Shown here one piece after another: positions 1 through 6,572 of a DNA stretch of 15,608 bases. Numbering within the stretch: position 1 is the stretch's first letter; each line of letters begins with the position of its first letter. The DNA comes from Actinomycetes bacterium (GTDB lineage: Bacteria > Actinomycetota > Acidimicrobiia > Acidimicrobiales > Bog-793), in the NCBI GenBank assembly GCA_021823365.1, contig JAKAOD010000015.1:1-15608 (forward strand), read 5' to 3'. Made by a program: the position numbers and the translations under genes. The notes beneath the pieces are model-generated. The model saw only the letters and a list, made by a program, of their open reading frames with translations, did not search any database and was not told the origin of the DNA.

Positions 1-916
1 AGCGCTCCCAGCTCACATAGCCGGGGTTGTGGTCGACGATCAGCCCCTCCCCCTCCTCGCGCGGCACCTGGCGGGTGCGCGAGACGATGCGGCCCTGCGC
101 GTCGAGGCGCTTCTCGGTCCGATTGCGGCCGAAGACGAACGCGCCGGCATAGGCGGGGTTCGTGAGGAAGTCGTGGATCGCCGGATAGCTGGCGGGTGCC
201 CAGGTGATCCGCCGGGCACCGCCCGGACGGCGCGGCATGAGGACGTTGTCGCCGCGAAGCGACAGCATCACCTGCCGGGCGGTGCCGAGCTCGTCGAAGC
301 GCCGGAAGACCGTGGCGATCGCCTCTCGAACGGCTTCATCGAGGTCGAGCACCACCCGGTCGTCCTCGTCATAGACGAACCCGATGGGCACGCCCTGGCG
401 GAGCTCGCCCTTGGCAGCCTTGTGCCGCAGGCCGGCTGTCAGCCGGTGGCGGATGAGATGCAGCTCTGCCTCCGACATCGTCCCCTTCAGGCCGAGGACG
501 AGACGATCGTTGAAGTCTGCGGGGTGATAGAGGCCGTCACCGTCAGCGATCAAGGTGTCAGTGAGCGCACAGAGGTCGAGGAGCTGATACCAGTCGGCGT
601 TGTTGCGGGCGAGGCGGGAGACCTCGATGCCGAGGATGATCCCGACCTTGCCGAGGCCGACCTCGGCGACGAGGTGCTGGAAGCCTTCCCGGGCGGTTGC
701 CTCGGCGCCCGAGCGTCCGAGGTCGTCATCGACGACGACCACCTGACGCGCCGGCCAGCCGAGGCTCTGAGCCTTCGAGGCGAGCTCGTATTGGCGCTCG
801 AGGCTCTCGGTGTGCTCGCGGACCTGGGTGAGGGTCGACTGGCGGACATAGACGTAGGCGTCGCGCTCGAGATGCGCGGCGGTGACCTTGCTGGCGAGCT
901 CGGAGGTAAGGGTCAT
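1..916 (-). CDS. Large serine recombinase (C-terminus cut by window edge)
   Basis: DNA strand-exchange enzyme of the serine recombinase/resolvase family, expected to move or invert a mobile element. About 305 residues are visible. The N-terminal resolvase fold has the catalytic serine in YVRQST (Ser27), an ESLERQY segment, a DDDLGRSG segment (about 64-71) and the EVSRLARN motif typical of the resolvase domain. It is followed by GTMSEAELHLIRHRL and by a Recombinase-domain region with PAYAGAFVFGR, as in large serine recombinases of about 500-700 aa. The usual zinc-ribbon/coiled-coil part would lie outside the window. The ATG start is fixed by its 4-bp overlap (ATGA) with the stop of the upstream 61-aa ORF, which implies translational coupling. 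The family call is firm; the element and its attachment sites are not visible. Confidence 0.93.
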   Translation of the reverse strand, partial: MTLTSELASKVTAAHLERDAYVYVRQSTLTQVREHTESLERQYELASKAQSLGWPARQVVVVDDDLGRSGAEATAREGFQHLVAEVGLGKVGIILGIEVSRLARNNADWYQLLDLCALTDTLIADGDGLYHPADFNDRLVLGLKGTMSEAELHLIRHRLTAGLRHKAAKGELRQGVPIGFVYDEDDRVVLDLDEAVREAIATVFRRFDELGTARQVMLSLRGDNVLMPRRPGGARRITWAPASYPAIHDFLTNPAYAGAFVFGRNRTEKRLDAQGRIVSRTRQVPREEGEGLIVDHNPGYVSWER

Positions 917-1098
917 CGCTCGATGCCCTCATCCCCGTCGCGCACCACGACGCTTGCCTCGATCATCCGCGCAAGCAGCCGAACGACGAGCTCCCGGGCA
1001 TCCTCGGGCAGTCCCCACCACCGCTCGAAGGGGGTAGATGGGCAGTTGGCGATGTCCAGCCTCAGCTGAGCGGGCGCGGCTATTCTGAGCCTTCGCAA
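913..1098 (-). CDS. Small protein (61 aa) coupled to the recombinase
   Basis: I cannot assign a function. The TTG start at 1098 is preceded at good distance by a strong Shine-Dalgarno (GGGAGGTGAG on the minus strand, about 1106-1115). The stop overlaps the recombinase start by 4 bp. The sequence has a Trp pair (FERWWGLPEDARE) followed by a helix (LVVRLLARMIEAS). From memory, short ORFs with a W-W-x-L-P-E then Leu/Arg-rich helix pattern precede large serine recombinases in other mobile elements, so this is probably an accessory or regulatory partner of the recombinase. That comparison is recall, not a search. Confidence 0.7.
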   Translation of the reverse strand: MRRLRIAAPAQLRLDIANCPSTPFERWWGLPEDARELVVRLLARMIEASVVVRDGDEGIER

Positions 1099-1145
1099 AG
1101 AGGCTCACCTCCCTTGTTCGTTGGCGCGTGCAGGGTCGGTCGAGC

Positions 1146-1421
1146 CTATTTGCGCGTCTTGGGGCGAGCGGTGGACCGCTCCGGCGGGCTCAACGCCGTG
1201 ACGAGCGCCCGAAGGCCACGGATGCCTTCGACGCTGAGCGCGCTCTCCCGGATCACGGCCGAAGGCGCCGCCCCGAGCACGTCCGTGGCGTCGGCCGGGA
1301 TGGTCCCGGGCGAGCCGTCCGGCAGCACGACGACGAGGAGCAGCGCTCCCTTCCAGCGCTTGAAGCCGATGGCTTCGAGCAGCTGCCCGCAGAGCGGGTG
1401 GACCTCGGAGGTGACCCGCAC
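1146..1421 (-). CDS. DUF5372-like small protein, first gene of the recombinase cassette
   Basis: About 91 aa. The segment VTSEVHPLCGQLLEAIGF followed by LVVVLPDGSPGTIPADATDV resembles the HPL-hydrophobic strand then DG-x-x-x-x-(I/L)PA-x-x-T/W-D layout I associate with DUF5372, a family often next to mobile-element recombinases. The function of the family is unknown. A GTG at 1421 gives the start. A GTG at 1436 is an alternative with five more residues, and neither has a convincing ribosome site. The gene is 47 bp upstream of the 61-aa ORF on the same strand, consistent with one transcript. Its 5' end lies within 30-50 bp of the break with the istB remnant, so the native promoter and start may have been lost or replaced. 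Confidence 0.6.
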   Translation of the reverse strand: MRVTSEVHPLCGQLLEAIGFKRWKGALLLVVVLPDGSPGTIPADATDVLGAAPSAVIRESALSVEGIRGLRALVTALSPPERSTARPKTRK

Positions 1422-1466
1422 CCCGCAGGGCAGCACACCGCGAAGCTGTTGCAGTCTGTCGCTATC

Positions 1467-1907
1467 CCGACCGGGGCCGGCAAGTCGTACTTCTGCGAGG
1501 CGATCGCCCATGGCGTGATCGACGCCGGGATGCGGGTCAGCTGGTTCAGCCTCGAGTCGCTCACGGCCACGCTCGCCCGGGCGAAGGTCGACGCCTCGAT
1601 CACCAGGGTGATCACCCGCATCTGTCGGGCGGAGCTCATCGTGGTCGACGACATCGGGATGCTTCCGGCCGGCCAGGATGCCGCGGAGGCCTTCTATCGC
1701 GTCGTCGATGCCGCCTACGAGCGCCGGAGCGTGGCGGTGACCTCGAACATCCACCCTTCTGGCTTCGACACGATCATGCCGAAGTCGATCGCCACCGCGG
1801 CGGTCGATCGGCTCTTGCACCATGCCCACCTCGTCGCCACCGAAGGGCCCTCGGTGCGCCTCGAGGAGGCCATGGCCGGTGCCGGCGTCGTGGCGCTTCA
1901 GAGCTGA
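1467..1907 (+). pseudogene. istB: istB remnant (IS21-family helper ATPase), N-terminus missing
   Basis: C-terminal 146 codons of an IstB-like AAA+ ATPase, the helper that directs the IstA transposase. Visible are Walker A (PTGAGKS, at the very start of the remnant), FSLESLTATLARAK, Walker B (LIVVDDIGML), a sensor-type VTSNIHPSGFD segment and the terminal AAVDRLLHHAHLV helix. IstB is usually about 250 aa, so about 100 N-terminal residues are gone. The reading frame stays open upstream to 1128, but that part is antisense to the DUF5372-like gene and has no IstB character. No istA is present. The remnant cannot support transposition by itself. Confidence 0.85.
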
Positions 1908-2172
1908 GCGTGCTCGTCGCCCTCCTCTTGGCCGTCTTCGTGCTGGTGGTCGCCACGCCCGCTGGCCATACCGGGGCGCGAGGCGAGCCTCTCCGGTCCC
2001 TCCTGGTGTCAAAGAGGGCGCCCACCGGGGTCGTCGAGGCTCGCTGCCGGGCGCCGCCGCCTCTCGGGAGAGGCCCCCGGGGACCGACGTCACCGCCCGA
2101 TCCGTCCACCCGACCAAGCGATCACCGATCCAACCAACCCGCCGTCCAAAGGTTCCGCCTTCACCCGACGCC

Positions 2173-2264
2173 GGTCCCCTCGCGGGGAGATCTCGTGTCC
2201 GTCCGCGTGGAGCTTCGATGTCCGCCAGCGGGGAGAACGGCTGTCCGCCTGCGTGGAGATTCTG
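2173..2264 (+). repeat. Four tandem 23-bp repeats at the IS21-like end
   Basis: Units start at 2173, 2196, 2219 and 2242, exactly 23 bp apart. The last three open with TGTCCG and all four carry GCG(G/T)GGAG at the same offset. The first is more diverged (GGTCCC opening) but keeps phase and the CGCGGGGAGA core. Repeats of this kind at IS21 ends are known transposase-binding sites; applying that role here is inference. Confidence 0.85.
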
Positions 2265-2718
2265 CTGACCGTTGACACCAGCGGCTTCGCGTTCGGGCCG
2301 CGGTCGGAGATGCGAGTTTCTCGGGTGGATTTCTCGGGGCTTGCTCAACCTGCCCCACGCATGCGTACGCAGGGTGTGCGCGGCGCGATCGAGCCGGTGA
2401 GCTGCGGGTTCCCGTTGGCTGGCACGTTGACGGCGCCTACTGAGCCCCGCTTGCGTGTGCATGCACAGGGCATGCGTATGCACTGCACTGATCAACGGGG
2501 TCTCCGACGAAAGTGGCTCGATGGCGCGCTGGAGCTGGCCACGTCGCTGCGAGAGCCGTTGCAATTGACGCCCCGTCACCGGGACTGACCACCGGCGGCC
2601 TATACGGACGGGGGACCAGGACGTATGCGGCCCGGGCGGTGCCCACGAGCCGTTCGGCCGGCGGGACCACCTGGGGTGCGAGTCTCGTGCTCACCCATCC
2701 GGCTTGCTGCTTGCGCGC

Positions 2719-2724
2719 TAGAAT
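2719..2724 (+). promoter_or_regulatory. Probable -10 box of the DUF3224-marR operon
   Basis: TAGAAT, a close match to the actinobacterial -10 hexamer, sits 33 bp before the ATG at 2758. No good -35 is seen at the usual distance. The predicted transcription start falls near 2731, inside the palindrome at 2728-2738. Confidence 0.45.
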
Positions 2725-2727
2725 GCA

Positions 2728-2738
2728 TGACTCAGTCA
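2728..2738. promoter_or_regulatory. Palindrome TGACTCAGTCA, candidate MarR operator
   Basis: Perfect arms TGACT/AGTCA around one central base, placed over the predicted transcription start of an operon that encodes a MarR regulator. This position is typical of autorepression. Binding is inferred from placement only. Confidence 0.45.
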
Positions 2739-2757
2739 ACAATATATGGAGGTGAGC

Positions 2758-3165
2758 ATGCGCGAGGTGATCGAAGGCAGCTTCGAGGTGACGGAGTGGC
2801 ACGAGGAGCCAGCGGTCGGCCTGGAGGGCACTGCGAAGGTGACCACGACTCGGATCGGGCAGCGCTTCAGCGGTGGGATCGAGGCGGAGACGGTGGCGGA
2901 CATGGTGATGACCTACCGTCTCGATGGCACCGCCGAGTTTCTCGGTCATCACCGGGTCCTTGGCAAGGTGGGCCAGCATGCCGGAAGCTTCGTCATGAGA
3001 GCCACCGGATCCTACGACGGGTCCGTGGCACGCACCGACTTCGAGGTGATCGACGGCTCTGGCAGCGGGGAGCTGGCTGGGATCAGTGGCTCTGGAGCCG
3101 CCTCCGCCGGTCACGGCAGCACCGGGACCTACCGCCTCGAGCTGGACCTTCCGGGTGGTCAGTAG
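2758..3165 (+). CDS. DUF3224 domain protein
   Basis: 135-aa soluble protein covering the whole DUF3224 domain, a small beta-barrel-like family of unknown function. Family features visible are an opening G-S-F-E-V-x-x-W-x-E-x-P (about 7-18), a K-V-T-x-T-R-x-x-x-x-F-S-G-x-I-E stretch (27-42), MTYRLDGTAEFLGHHRVLG (51-69), GSFVMRATGSYDG (76-88) and SGSGELAGISGSG (101-113). The ATG at 2758 is chosen over an in-frame ATG at 2746 because a GGAGGTGAG ribosome site lies just before it; the upstream ATG would have to be translated through that site. The 3' end overlaps the GTG of the marR gene by 11 bp, so the two are probably co-transcribed and coupled. No signal peptide or membrane segment. Confidence 0.88.
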   Translation: MREVIEGSFEVTEWHEEPAVGLEGTAKVTTTRIGQRFSGGIEAETVADMVMTYRLDGTAEFLGHHRVLGKVGQHAGSFVMRATGSYDGSVARTDFEVIDGSGSGELAGISGSGAASAGHGSTGTYRLELDLPGGQ

Positions 3166-3691
3166 CGCTCCCCTTCAGCCTGCCAACCTGCTCGGCGCTC
3201 TGGCGCTCGGCGTGGTCGATCGGCTGGACGCGTCCCTCGACGCGACGGTCGGCCGTTCGCAGAGCGCGGCAGCCGCGCTCTCGGCGCTCGATCAGTTCCT
3301 GAACGCGCCCGGTATCGACCGCCTGGCCCAGGTGCTCGGCCTCACCCAGTCCGGCGCGGTGCGCTTGGTCGACCGCCTCGCCCGCGACGGATACGTGCGC
3401 AGGGCCCCCGGTGCCGACGGCCGCAGCGTGGCGGTCCGGCTGACCACTGCGGGCAGGCGCGCCGCCCGGCGGGTGCGCGAGCAGCGCCTTGAGCTGCTCG
3501 AGGAGTTGGTGAGCTCCCTCGATGAGGACGAGCAAGCGGCCTTCGCCGCCCTCGCTGGTCGCTTGCTCGCCGCCATGATGCGAGAGCCCGGGGCCGTCCG
3601 ATGGACCTGCCGGTTGTGCGACGTCCATGCTTGTGGGCGCCCCGACGGCCTCTGCCCTCTCGAGCAAGAGGCCCGTCGCCGCTACGGCTGA
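3155..3691 (+). CDS. MarR-family transcriptional regulator with C-terminal Cys cluster
   Basis: 178-aa winged-helix repressor-type protein. A dimerisation helix (about 10-50) is followed by the HTH IDRLAQVLGLTQSGAVRLVDRLARDGYV (54-81) and the wing RRAPGADGRSVAVRLTTAGR (82-101), both canonical for MarR. The C-terminus carries four cysteines, Cys152-x2-Cys155-x4-Cys160-x6-Cys167, in a WTCRLCDVHACGR context. This could bind a metal or act as a redox sensor. The GTG at 3155 is preferred because it keeps the N-terminal helix and overlaps the DUF3224 stop; a start at the later GTG (LGVVDRL) would remove that helix. It probably represses its own operon through the palindrome at 2728-2738. The ligand is unknown. 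Confidence 0.88.
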   Translation: MVSSAPLQPANLLGALALGVVDRLDASLDATVGRSQSAAAALSALDQFLNAPGIDRLAQVLGLTQSGAVRLVDRLARDGYVRRAPGADGRSVAVRLTTAGRRAARRVREQRLELLEELVSSLDEDEQAAFAALAGRLLAAMMREPGAVRWTCRLCDVHACGRPDGLCPLEQEARRRYG

Positions 3692-3826
3692 TCGACGGCG
3701 ACTGCAATGGGCCGTGCCAACCTCCTTTGGTGCGCGAGGCCACTCTGTCAACGCGGTCACTGCCCGTCCGCTGGCGGGACCAGCTACTGCGAGACGCAGT
3801 CGGTGCGCGTCGTGGGCCCTTGTCCC

Positions 3827-3862
3827 GAGCGCTCTTGTGGGGTTTCGCCCGACCGGGCGCTC
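3827..3862. terminator. Nested hairpin between convergent genes (weak terminator candidate)
   Basis: Inner stem CGCCC/GGGCG (3846-3850 with 3855-3859, GACC loop) nested in outer arms GAGCGC/GCGCTC (3827-3832 with 3857-3862; arms partly overlap, so they are alternative folds). It sits between the convergent marR and DUF3995 genes. No T-tract follows on either strand, so intrinsic termination is uncertain. Confidence 0.3.
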
Positions 3863-4394
3863 ACGTCCCAGCCGCTTCAGCAGGCCGGTGGCTCGGCGCG
3901 GACCTGGCGCGGCGGCGAAGAAGCGCGGCAGCGACGAGGAGGCCCCAGAGGAGAAACCACGGGTCCCACAGGTACGCGTGCCAGGCGTAGGCCCGCCGCT
4001 CGGAAGCGGGACGGCTGCCCATCATCTCGACAAGGATCTCGGTGGCGCTCCACGCGAAGCCGTAGACGACGAGGACGGCAGCCTCGAGCCACGCGAGGAC
4101 CGCGGCGCGCCGAGCCCAGCCTCCCGCGAGCACTTCGCTGACCACGATGAGCGGCACCAGCGCGGCGAGCACCTTCAACACGACCGCCGCCCACACCCCG
4201 GCCACGGCGGCCGGGCCCGGGCCACCTGGTCGTGCGAGCGATGCCCCGACCGTCGAGAGAAGCCAGGTACCGCCCGAAGCCCAGTAGGCGCTGATACCCG
4301 CGTATGCAAGGCCCACGAGACATGCGGCAAGCGCCGCCGCGGTGCCCGGGCGGCTGTGGCCCGCCCTGGCGGTCCGGCTAATCCCCACCACCAT
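3861..4394 (-). CDS. DUF3995-like integral membrane protein
   Basis: 177-aa protein with four predicted membrane helices (about 19-39, 62-90, 96-118 and 143-160). The signature YWASGGTW after the first helix and WDPWFLLWG at the start of the last helix fit the DUF3995 family of small membrane proteins of unknown function. The tail is basic and Pro/Ala-rich. It is transcribed divergently from a tetR gene with only 16 bp between the two start codons, the usual arrangement for a membrane protein controlled by its neighbour regulator. The ATG at 4394 leaves almost no leader; an in-frame GTG follows at once, so the true start could be a codon later. Family assignment is moderately sure. Confidence 0.75.
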   Translation of the reverse strand: MVVGISRTARAGHSRPGTAAALAACLVGLAYAGISAYWASGGTWLLSTVGASLARPGGPGPAAVAGVWAAVVLKVLAALVPLIVVSEVLAGGWARRAAVLAWLEAAVLVVYGFAWSATEILVEMMGSRPASERRAYAWHAYLWDPWFLLWGLLVAAALLRRRARSAPSHRPAEAAGT

Positions 4395-4413
4395 ACGGTA
4401 GCGTACGGTAGTG
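4394..4413. promoter_or_regulatory. Direct repeats between divergent genes, candidate TetR operator
   Basis: Two adjacent 10-bp copies, TACGGTAGCG and TACGGTAGTG, fill the 16-bp gap and touch both start codons. They also contain the inverted arms TACG/CGTA (4394-4397 with 4402-4405). A TetR dimer bound here would block both genes. Binding is inferred from position and symmetry. Confidence 0.55.
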
Positions 4414-4971
4414 GCGCTGTCGAGGAGCGACTGGGTCGAAGCCGGGTTGGCCGCGCTTTGCAGCGCAGGTCTCGACGCCGTCGCCGTCGAGCCGCTCGCG
4501 AGGGCCCTCGGCGCGACGAAGGGAAGCTTCTACTGGCACTTCGCTGATCGCGCCGAGCTGGTGGCTGCCGTCCTCGAGCTGTGGGAGCAGCGTGAGACGA
4601 CCGAGGTGATCGCGGGCATTGCCGCTGTCGCCGACCCCCGGGAGCGCCTGGCTGCCCTCGGCGCAAGCGCCTACGCCCATTCCGCCACCGGGACCGCCCT
4701 CGCCACGCTCTTGACCCACCTCGACGACCCGAGAGTGGCAGAGGTGCTCGGGCGTGTCACCCGCACCCGCCTGGCCTTCCTCGCCGAGCTCTATGCGGTC
4801 CTCGACTGCGACCATCCACAGCTTCGAGCCCGCTTGGCGTACGCGCTCTACCTGGGCGTGGCGCTGCTTCGAGGCGCGGACCCTGCCGGCGACCCCGTCG
4901 AGGAGGACCGCGGGGTCTTCCTCGCCCTCGCCGTCGAGCTGATGTGGCCGGGCACGGGCGCCACGACTTGA
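4411..4971 (+). CDS. TetR/AcrR-family transcriptional regulator
   Basis: 186-aa regulator. The N-terminal HTH reads GLDAVAVEPLARALGATKGSFYWHF (about 20-44), the diagnostic TetR recognition-helix region with S-F-Y-W-H-F. It is followed by RAELVAAVLELW and a C-terminal all-helical ligand domain with no recognisable specificity. The length is normal for the family. The GTG start at 4411 lies inside the repeat pair shared with the divergent DUF3995 gene and has no room for a ribosome site, so the mRNA may be leaderless. It probably represses itself and the membrane-protein gene. The inducer is unknown. A small Cys-rich gene follows 20 bp after the stop. Confidence 0.9.
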   Translation: MALSRSDWVEAGLAALCSAGLDAVAVEPLARALGATKGSFYWHFADRAELVAAVLELWEQRETTEVIAGIAAVADPRERLAALGASAYAHSATGTALATLLTHLDDPRVAEVLGRVTRTRLAFLAELYAVLDCDHPQLRARLAYALYLGVALLRGADPAGDPVEEDRGVFLALAVELMWPGTGATT

Positions 4972-4991
4972 GCGCGGCAGGGTCACGCGAG

Positions 4992-5297
4992 GTGGCTCGT
5001 GGCTCGGTGCAAAGGAGCCGGCGCCTCTGGCGCCTCGAGCTGGACGACGAGGAGCGCCGCGGGCGCTCACCGGTGCCGTGGGTGGGCAAGGAGGAGGCGG
5101 CCGTCGCGGCGTCTTTCGCCGCAGTCGGGAGGCCCTGCCCGGTCTGTGGCCGGGGCGGGCGCCAGATGCTGGTCGGCTCGGACCCGGTCCGTCGCTTCGT
5201 CGTCGCGGCGTGCGGCGACGCATTCGGTGACGGGCCGGGATGCGGGCATTCCGAGGCCGTCTGCGACGAGGCGACCGGGACAAGCGAGCCGGGCTGA
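4992..5297 (+). CDS. Small Cys-rich (zinc-ribbon-like) hypothetical protein
   Basis: 101 aa, not recognised. The N-terminal half is basic then acidic (LWRLELDDEERRGRSPVPWVG). A Cys knuckle CPVCG (Cys49, Cys52) comes next, followed by Cys74, Cys84 and a CGH, spaced as in a small zinc-binding fold. Third codon positions are strongly G/C throughout, as in the neighbouring real genes. It follows tetR by 20 bp and may share its transcript. Start choice is uncertain: GTG at 4992, GTG at 5007 (with GAGGTGG 11 bp upstream) or GTG at 4944 overlapping tetR. Confidence 0.6.
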   Translation: MARGSVQRSRRLWRLELDDEERRGRSPVPWVGKEEAAVAASFAAVGRPCPVCGRGGRQMLVGSDPVRRFVVAACGDAFGDGPGCGHSEAVCDEATGTSEPG

Positions 5298-5623
5298 GCG
5301 GGGCCGGCGACTCTGGGCGGTCGGTGCCGACGGGGAAGGGATTGAGCATGAGAAGGTCGGTGGTGGGACTGACTGATGCGATCGCGCGATCGGGACGCGA
5401 TAGCACGCATCACAACTGCATGGGACGTGCCAAGTGGCAGCCGAGCCTCCTGCACCCCGTCTGCACCGGCTTCACGATCGAGATCGGTCGCCCGGTCGCG
5501 CCCGAGCCGTTGCCCATCTCGGCGACCAGCCGATGAGCCGCGCGTGCATGGGCTCGGCATGGGATGATCTCACCGGACTGGCGGCTGCGTTGTTCCACCC
5601 CGCCAGTGCTATGTTTCAGGAGG
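5298..5623. other. Intergenic stretch with a 14-bp palindrome
   Basis: I find no supportable gene in these 326 bp. Short open frames exist on both strands near 5430-5536 but have no recognisable features. A perfect palindrome CGATCGCGCGATCG lies at 5379-5392. The stretch separates the Cys-rich gene from the convergent membrane-protein gene. Confidence 0.5.
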
Positions 5624-6115
5624 TTAGCCCGCAGGAGGCTCCTGCCCGGACGTCGGCTTCGACCAGGGCAGCGGGTCGCCAGAGTCCCGGAACAGTTTGA
5701 AGGCGGCGACGACTTGGCACGCGCCGACGATCGCCGTGATCCAGATCCCGACGCGCGGTCCATAGCTGTAGGTGGCGACGCCAGCTACCCCGCCGCCACC
5801 GCTCGGAAGAGTCGCCCAGCGCAGGACAACGATCACGGTCCCGAGCAGCGACAGGCCGAGCACGAGGACAGTCGGGCGCACCGGCACGGCCGTGAGCCGC
5901 ACCTCGGACCGCTGGAGGAGCACGACCACACCGGCGGCGACGATCAGTAGGCCGCCCAGCCATCCGTAACTCGTGTTCCAGCCGCTCACTGAGGCGCTGA
6001 ACCCCCCGACGGACACCCCGTACCAGGCAAGGAACAGCGAGATCAACGCGAGCACGCCCGCCCCGACCATCACCTGATCCAGCCGCGAAAGCTTCTTCAG
6101 ATCGAGCTGCGCCAC
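5624..6115 (-). CDS. Four-helix membrane protein of unknown function
   Basis: 163 aa with four predicted membrane helices (about 14-33, 50-67, 82-99 and 120-141). After the first helix comes ISLFLAWYGVSVGGFSASVSGW, a pattern of W-Y then S-G-W that I associate with small actinobacterial membrane proteins of no known role. The C-terminus is polar and Pro-rich. The GTG at 6115 is chosen because GGAGGT lies 5 bp before it on the minus strand (6121-6126). The open frame continues upstream to 6262, but that extension has no ribosome site and is low-complexity. No neighbour on the same strand forms an obvious operon. Confidence 0.78.
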   Translation of the reverse strand: MAQLDLKKLSRLDQVMVGAGVLALISLFLAWYGVSVGGFSASVSGWNTSYGWLGGLLIVAAGVVVLLQRSEVRLTAVPVRPTVLVLGLSLLGTVIVVLRWATLPSGGGGVAGVATYSYGPRVGIWITAIVGACQVVAAFKLFRDSGDPLPWSKPTSGQEPPAG

Positions 6116-6572
6116 GTCGCACCTCCGAGCCAAGTCCGGCCGAGACGCCCTTGTCCCGGCCCGATCTGCCACTTCCCTCCCTGAACTCCGACTGCCAGTG
6201 CCATCTATCTGGACCGTTGCCCCCAAGAAGTCAATCTTGCTATGCGAATTCAGGTTGCACAAGGGTTGGCACGCGAATCCGCGTCCGAGCCGTCACCGCA
6301 CGTAGCGGCAAGATGACAGCCGCGGGGCGCGGCCAGCCTTCGGCCGCGAACGCCTCGCCTCGCGTTTGCGCCGAAGCTCTCTGCGCCCATCTCGGTGTGC
6401 GCTGCTCAACCCTACAACTGATTCGATCGAGCTCGTGTCGGTGTTCAGGGCTCTCGGATTCGGCGCCGCAGAGGCGGACCGCTGCTTCAGGCGCTGAGTA
6501 GCCCGACCGGACCGTTTTGCGCCGGCAGCGAATGCTTGCGACGTGCAACAGCGACTCGGCAAGGGCTTCGCC
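6116..6572. other. Intergenic stretch between divergent units
   Basis: 457 bp holding the leader of the membrane-protein gene on the left and upstream DNA of the plasmid-like cluster on the right. I see no gene, RNA or repeat array that I can support. Open frames on both strands are Arg/Ser-rich and lack plausible starts. Confidence 0.5.

Larger units (their letters stand above)
1467..2279. mobile_element. IS21-family insertion sequence remnant (right end)
   Basis: The remnant runs from the istB break to just past an array of tandem 23-bp repeats, the terminal architecture known for IS21-family ends. About 265 bp between the istB stop and the repeats (1908-2172) hold no gene I trust. The outer limit is approximate (2265-2280, near TGACCGTTGACACC). 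There is no visible target duplication and no left end in the window, so this is a fragment. Confidence 0.7.
2280..2757. other. Non-coding stretch with alternating purine-pyrimidine tracts
   Basis: No convincing gene lies here. The open frames on both strands lack family features and conflict with each other. Three strictly alternating purine/pyrimidine runs occur at 2356-2371, 2452-2467 and 2470-2483. They contain palindromes ACGCATGCGT (2357-2366), GCGTACGC (2363-2370) and TGTGCATGCACA (2456-2467). The last 40 bp hold the promoter and leader of the DUF3224 gene. Confidence 0.6.

Noticed and set aside
29..1069. Long plus-strand open frame of 346 codons
   Set aside because: It is antisense to a clear serine recombinase with catalytic motifs and has no recognisable features.
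1910..2275. Plus-strand frame with a hydrophobic start after istB
   Set aside because: It runs through the 23-bp repeat array, is Pro/Arg-rich and has no ribosome site; a chance frame in the IS end is more likely.
1146..2579. Long minus-strand open frame of 477 codons
   Set aside because: Only its last 91 codons (DUF5372-like) look real; the rest is Arg/Pro-rich and antisense to istB and the terminal repeats.
5434..5536. Short frames with coding-like codon bias on both strands
   Set aside because: Both strands look equally good, neither has a ribosome site or a recognisable motif, and both are very short.
6206..6234. TTGACT on the minus strand as a -35 box for the membrane-protein gene
   Set aside because: At 17 bp spacing the -10 position reads CAGATA, a poor match, and no better hexamer lies at 16-19 bp.
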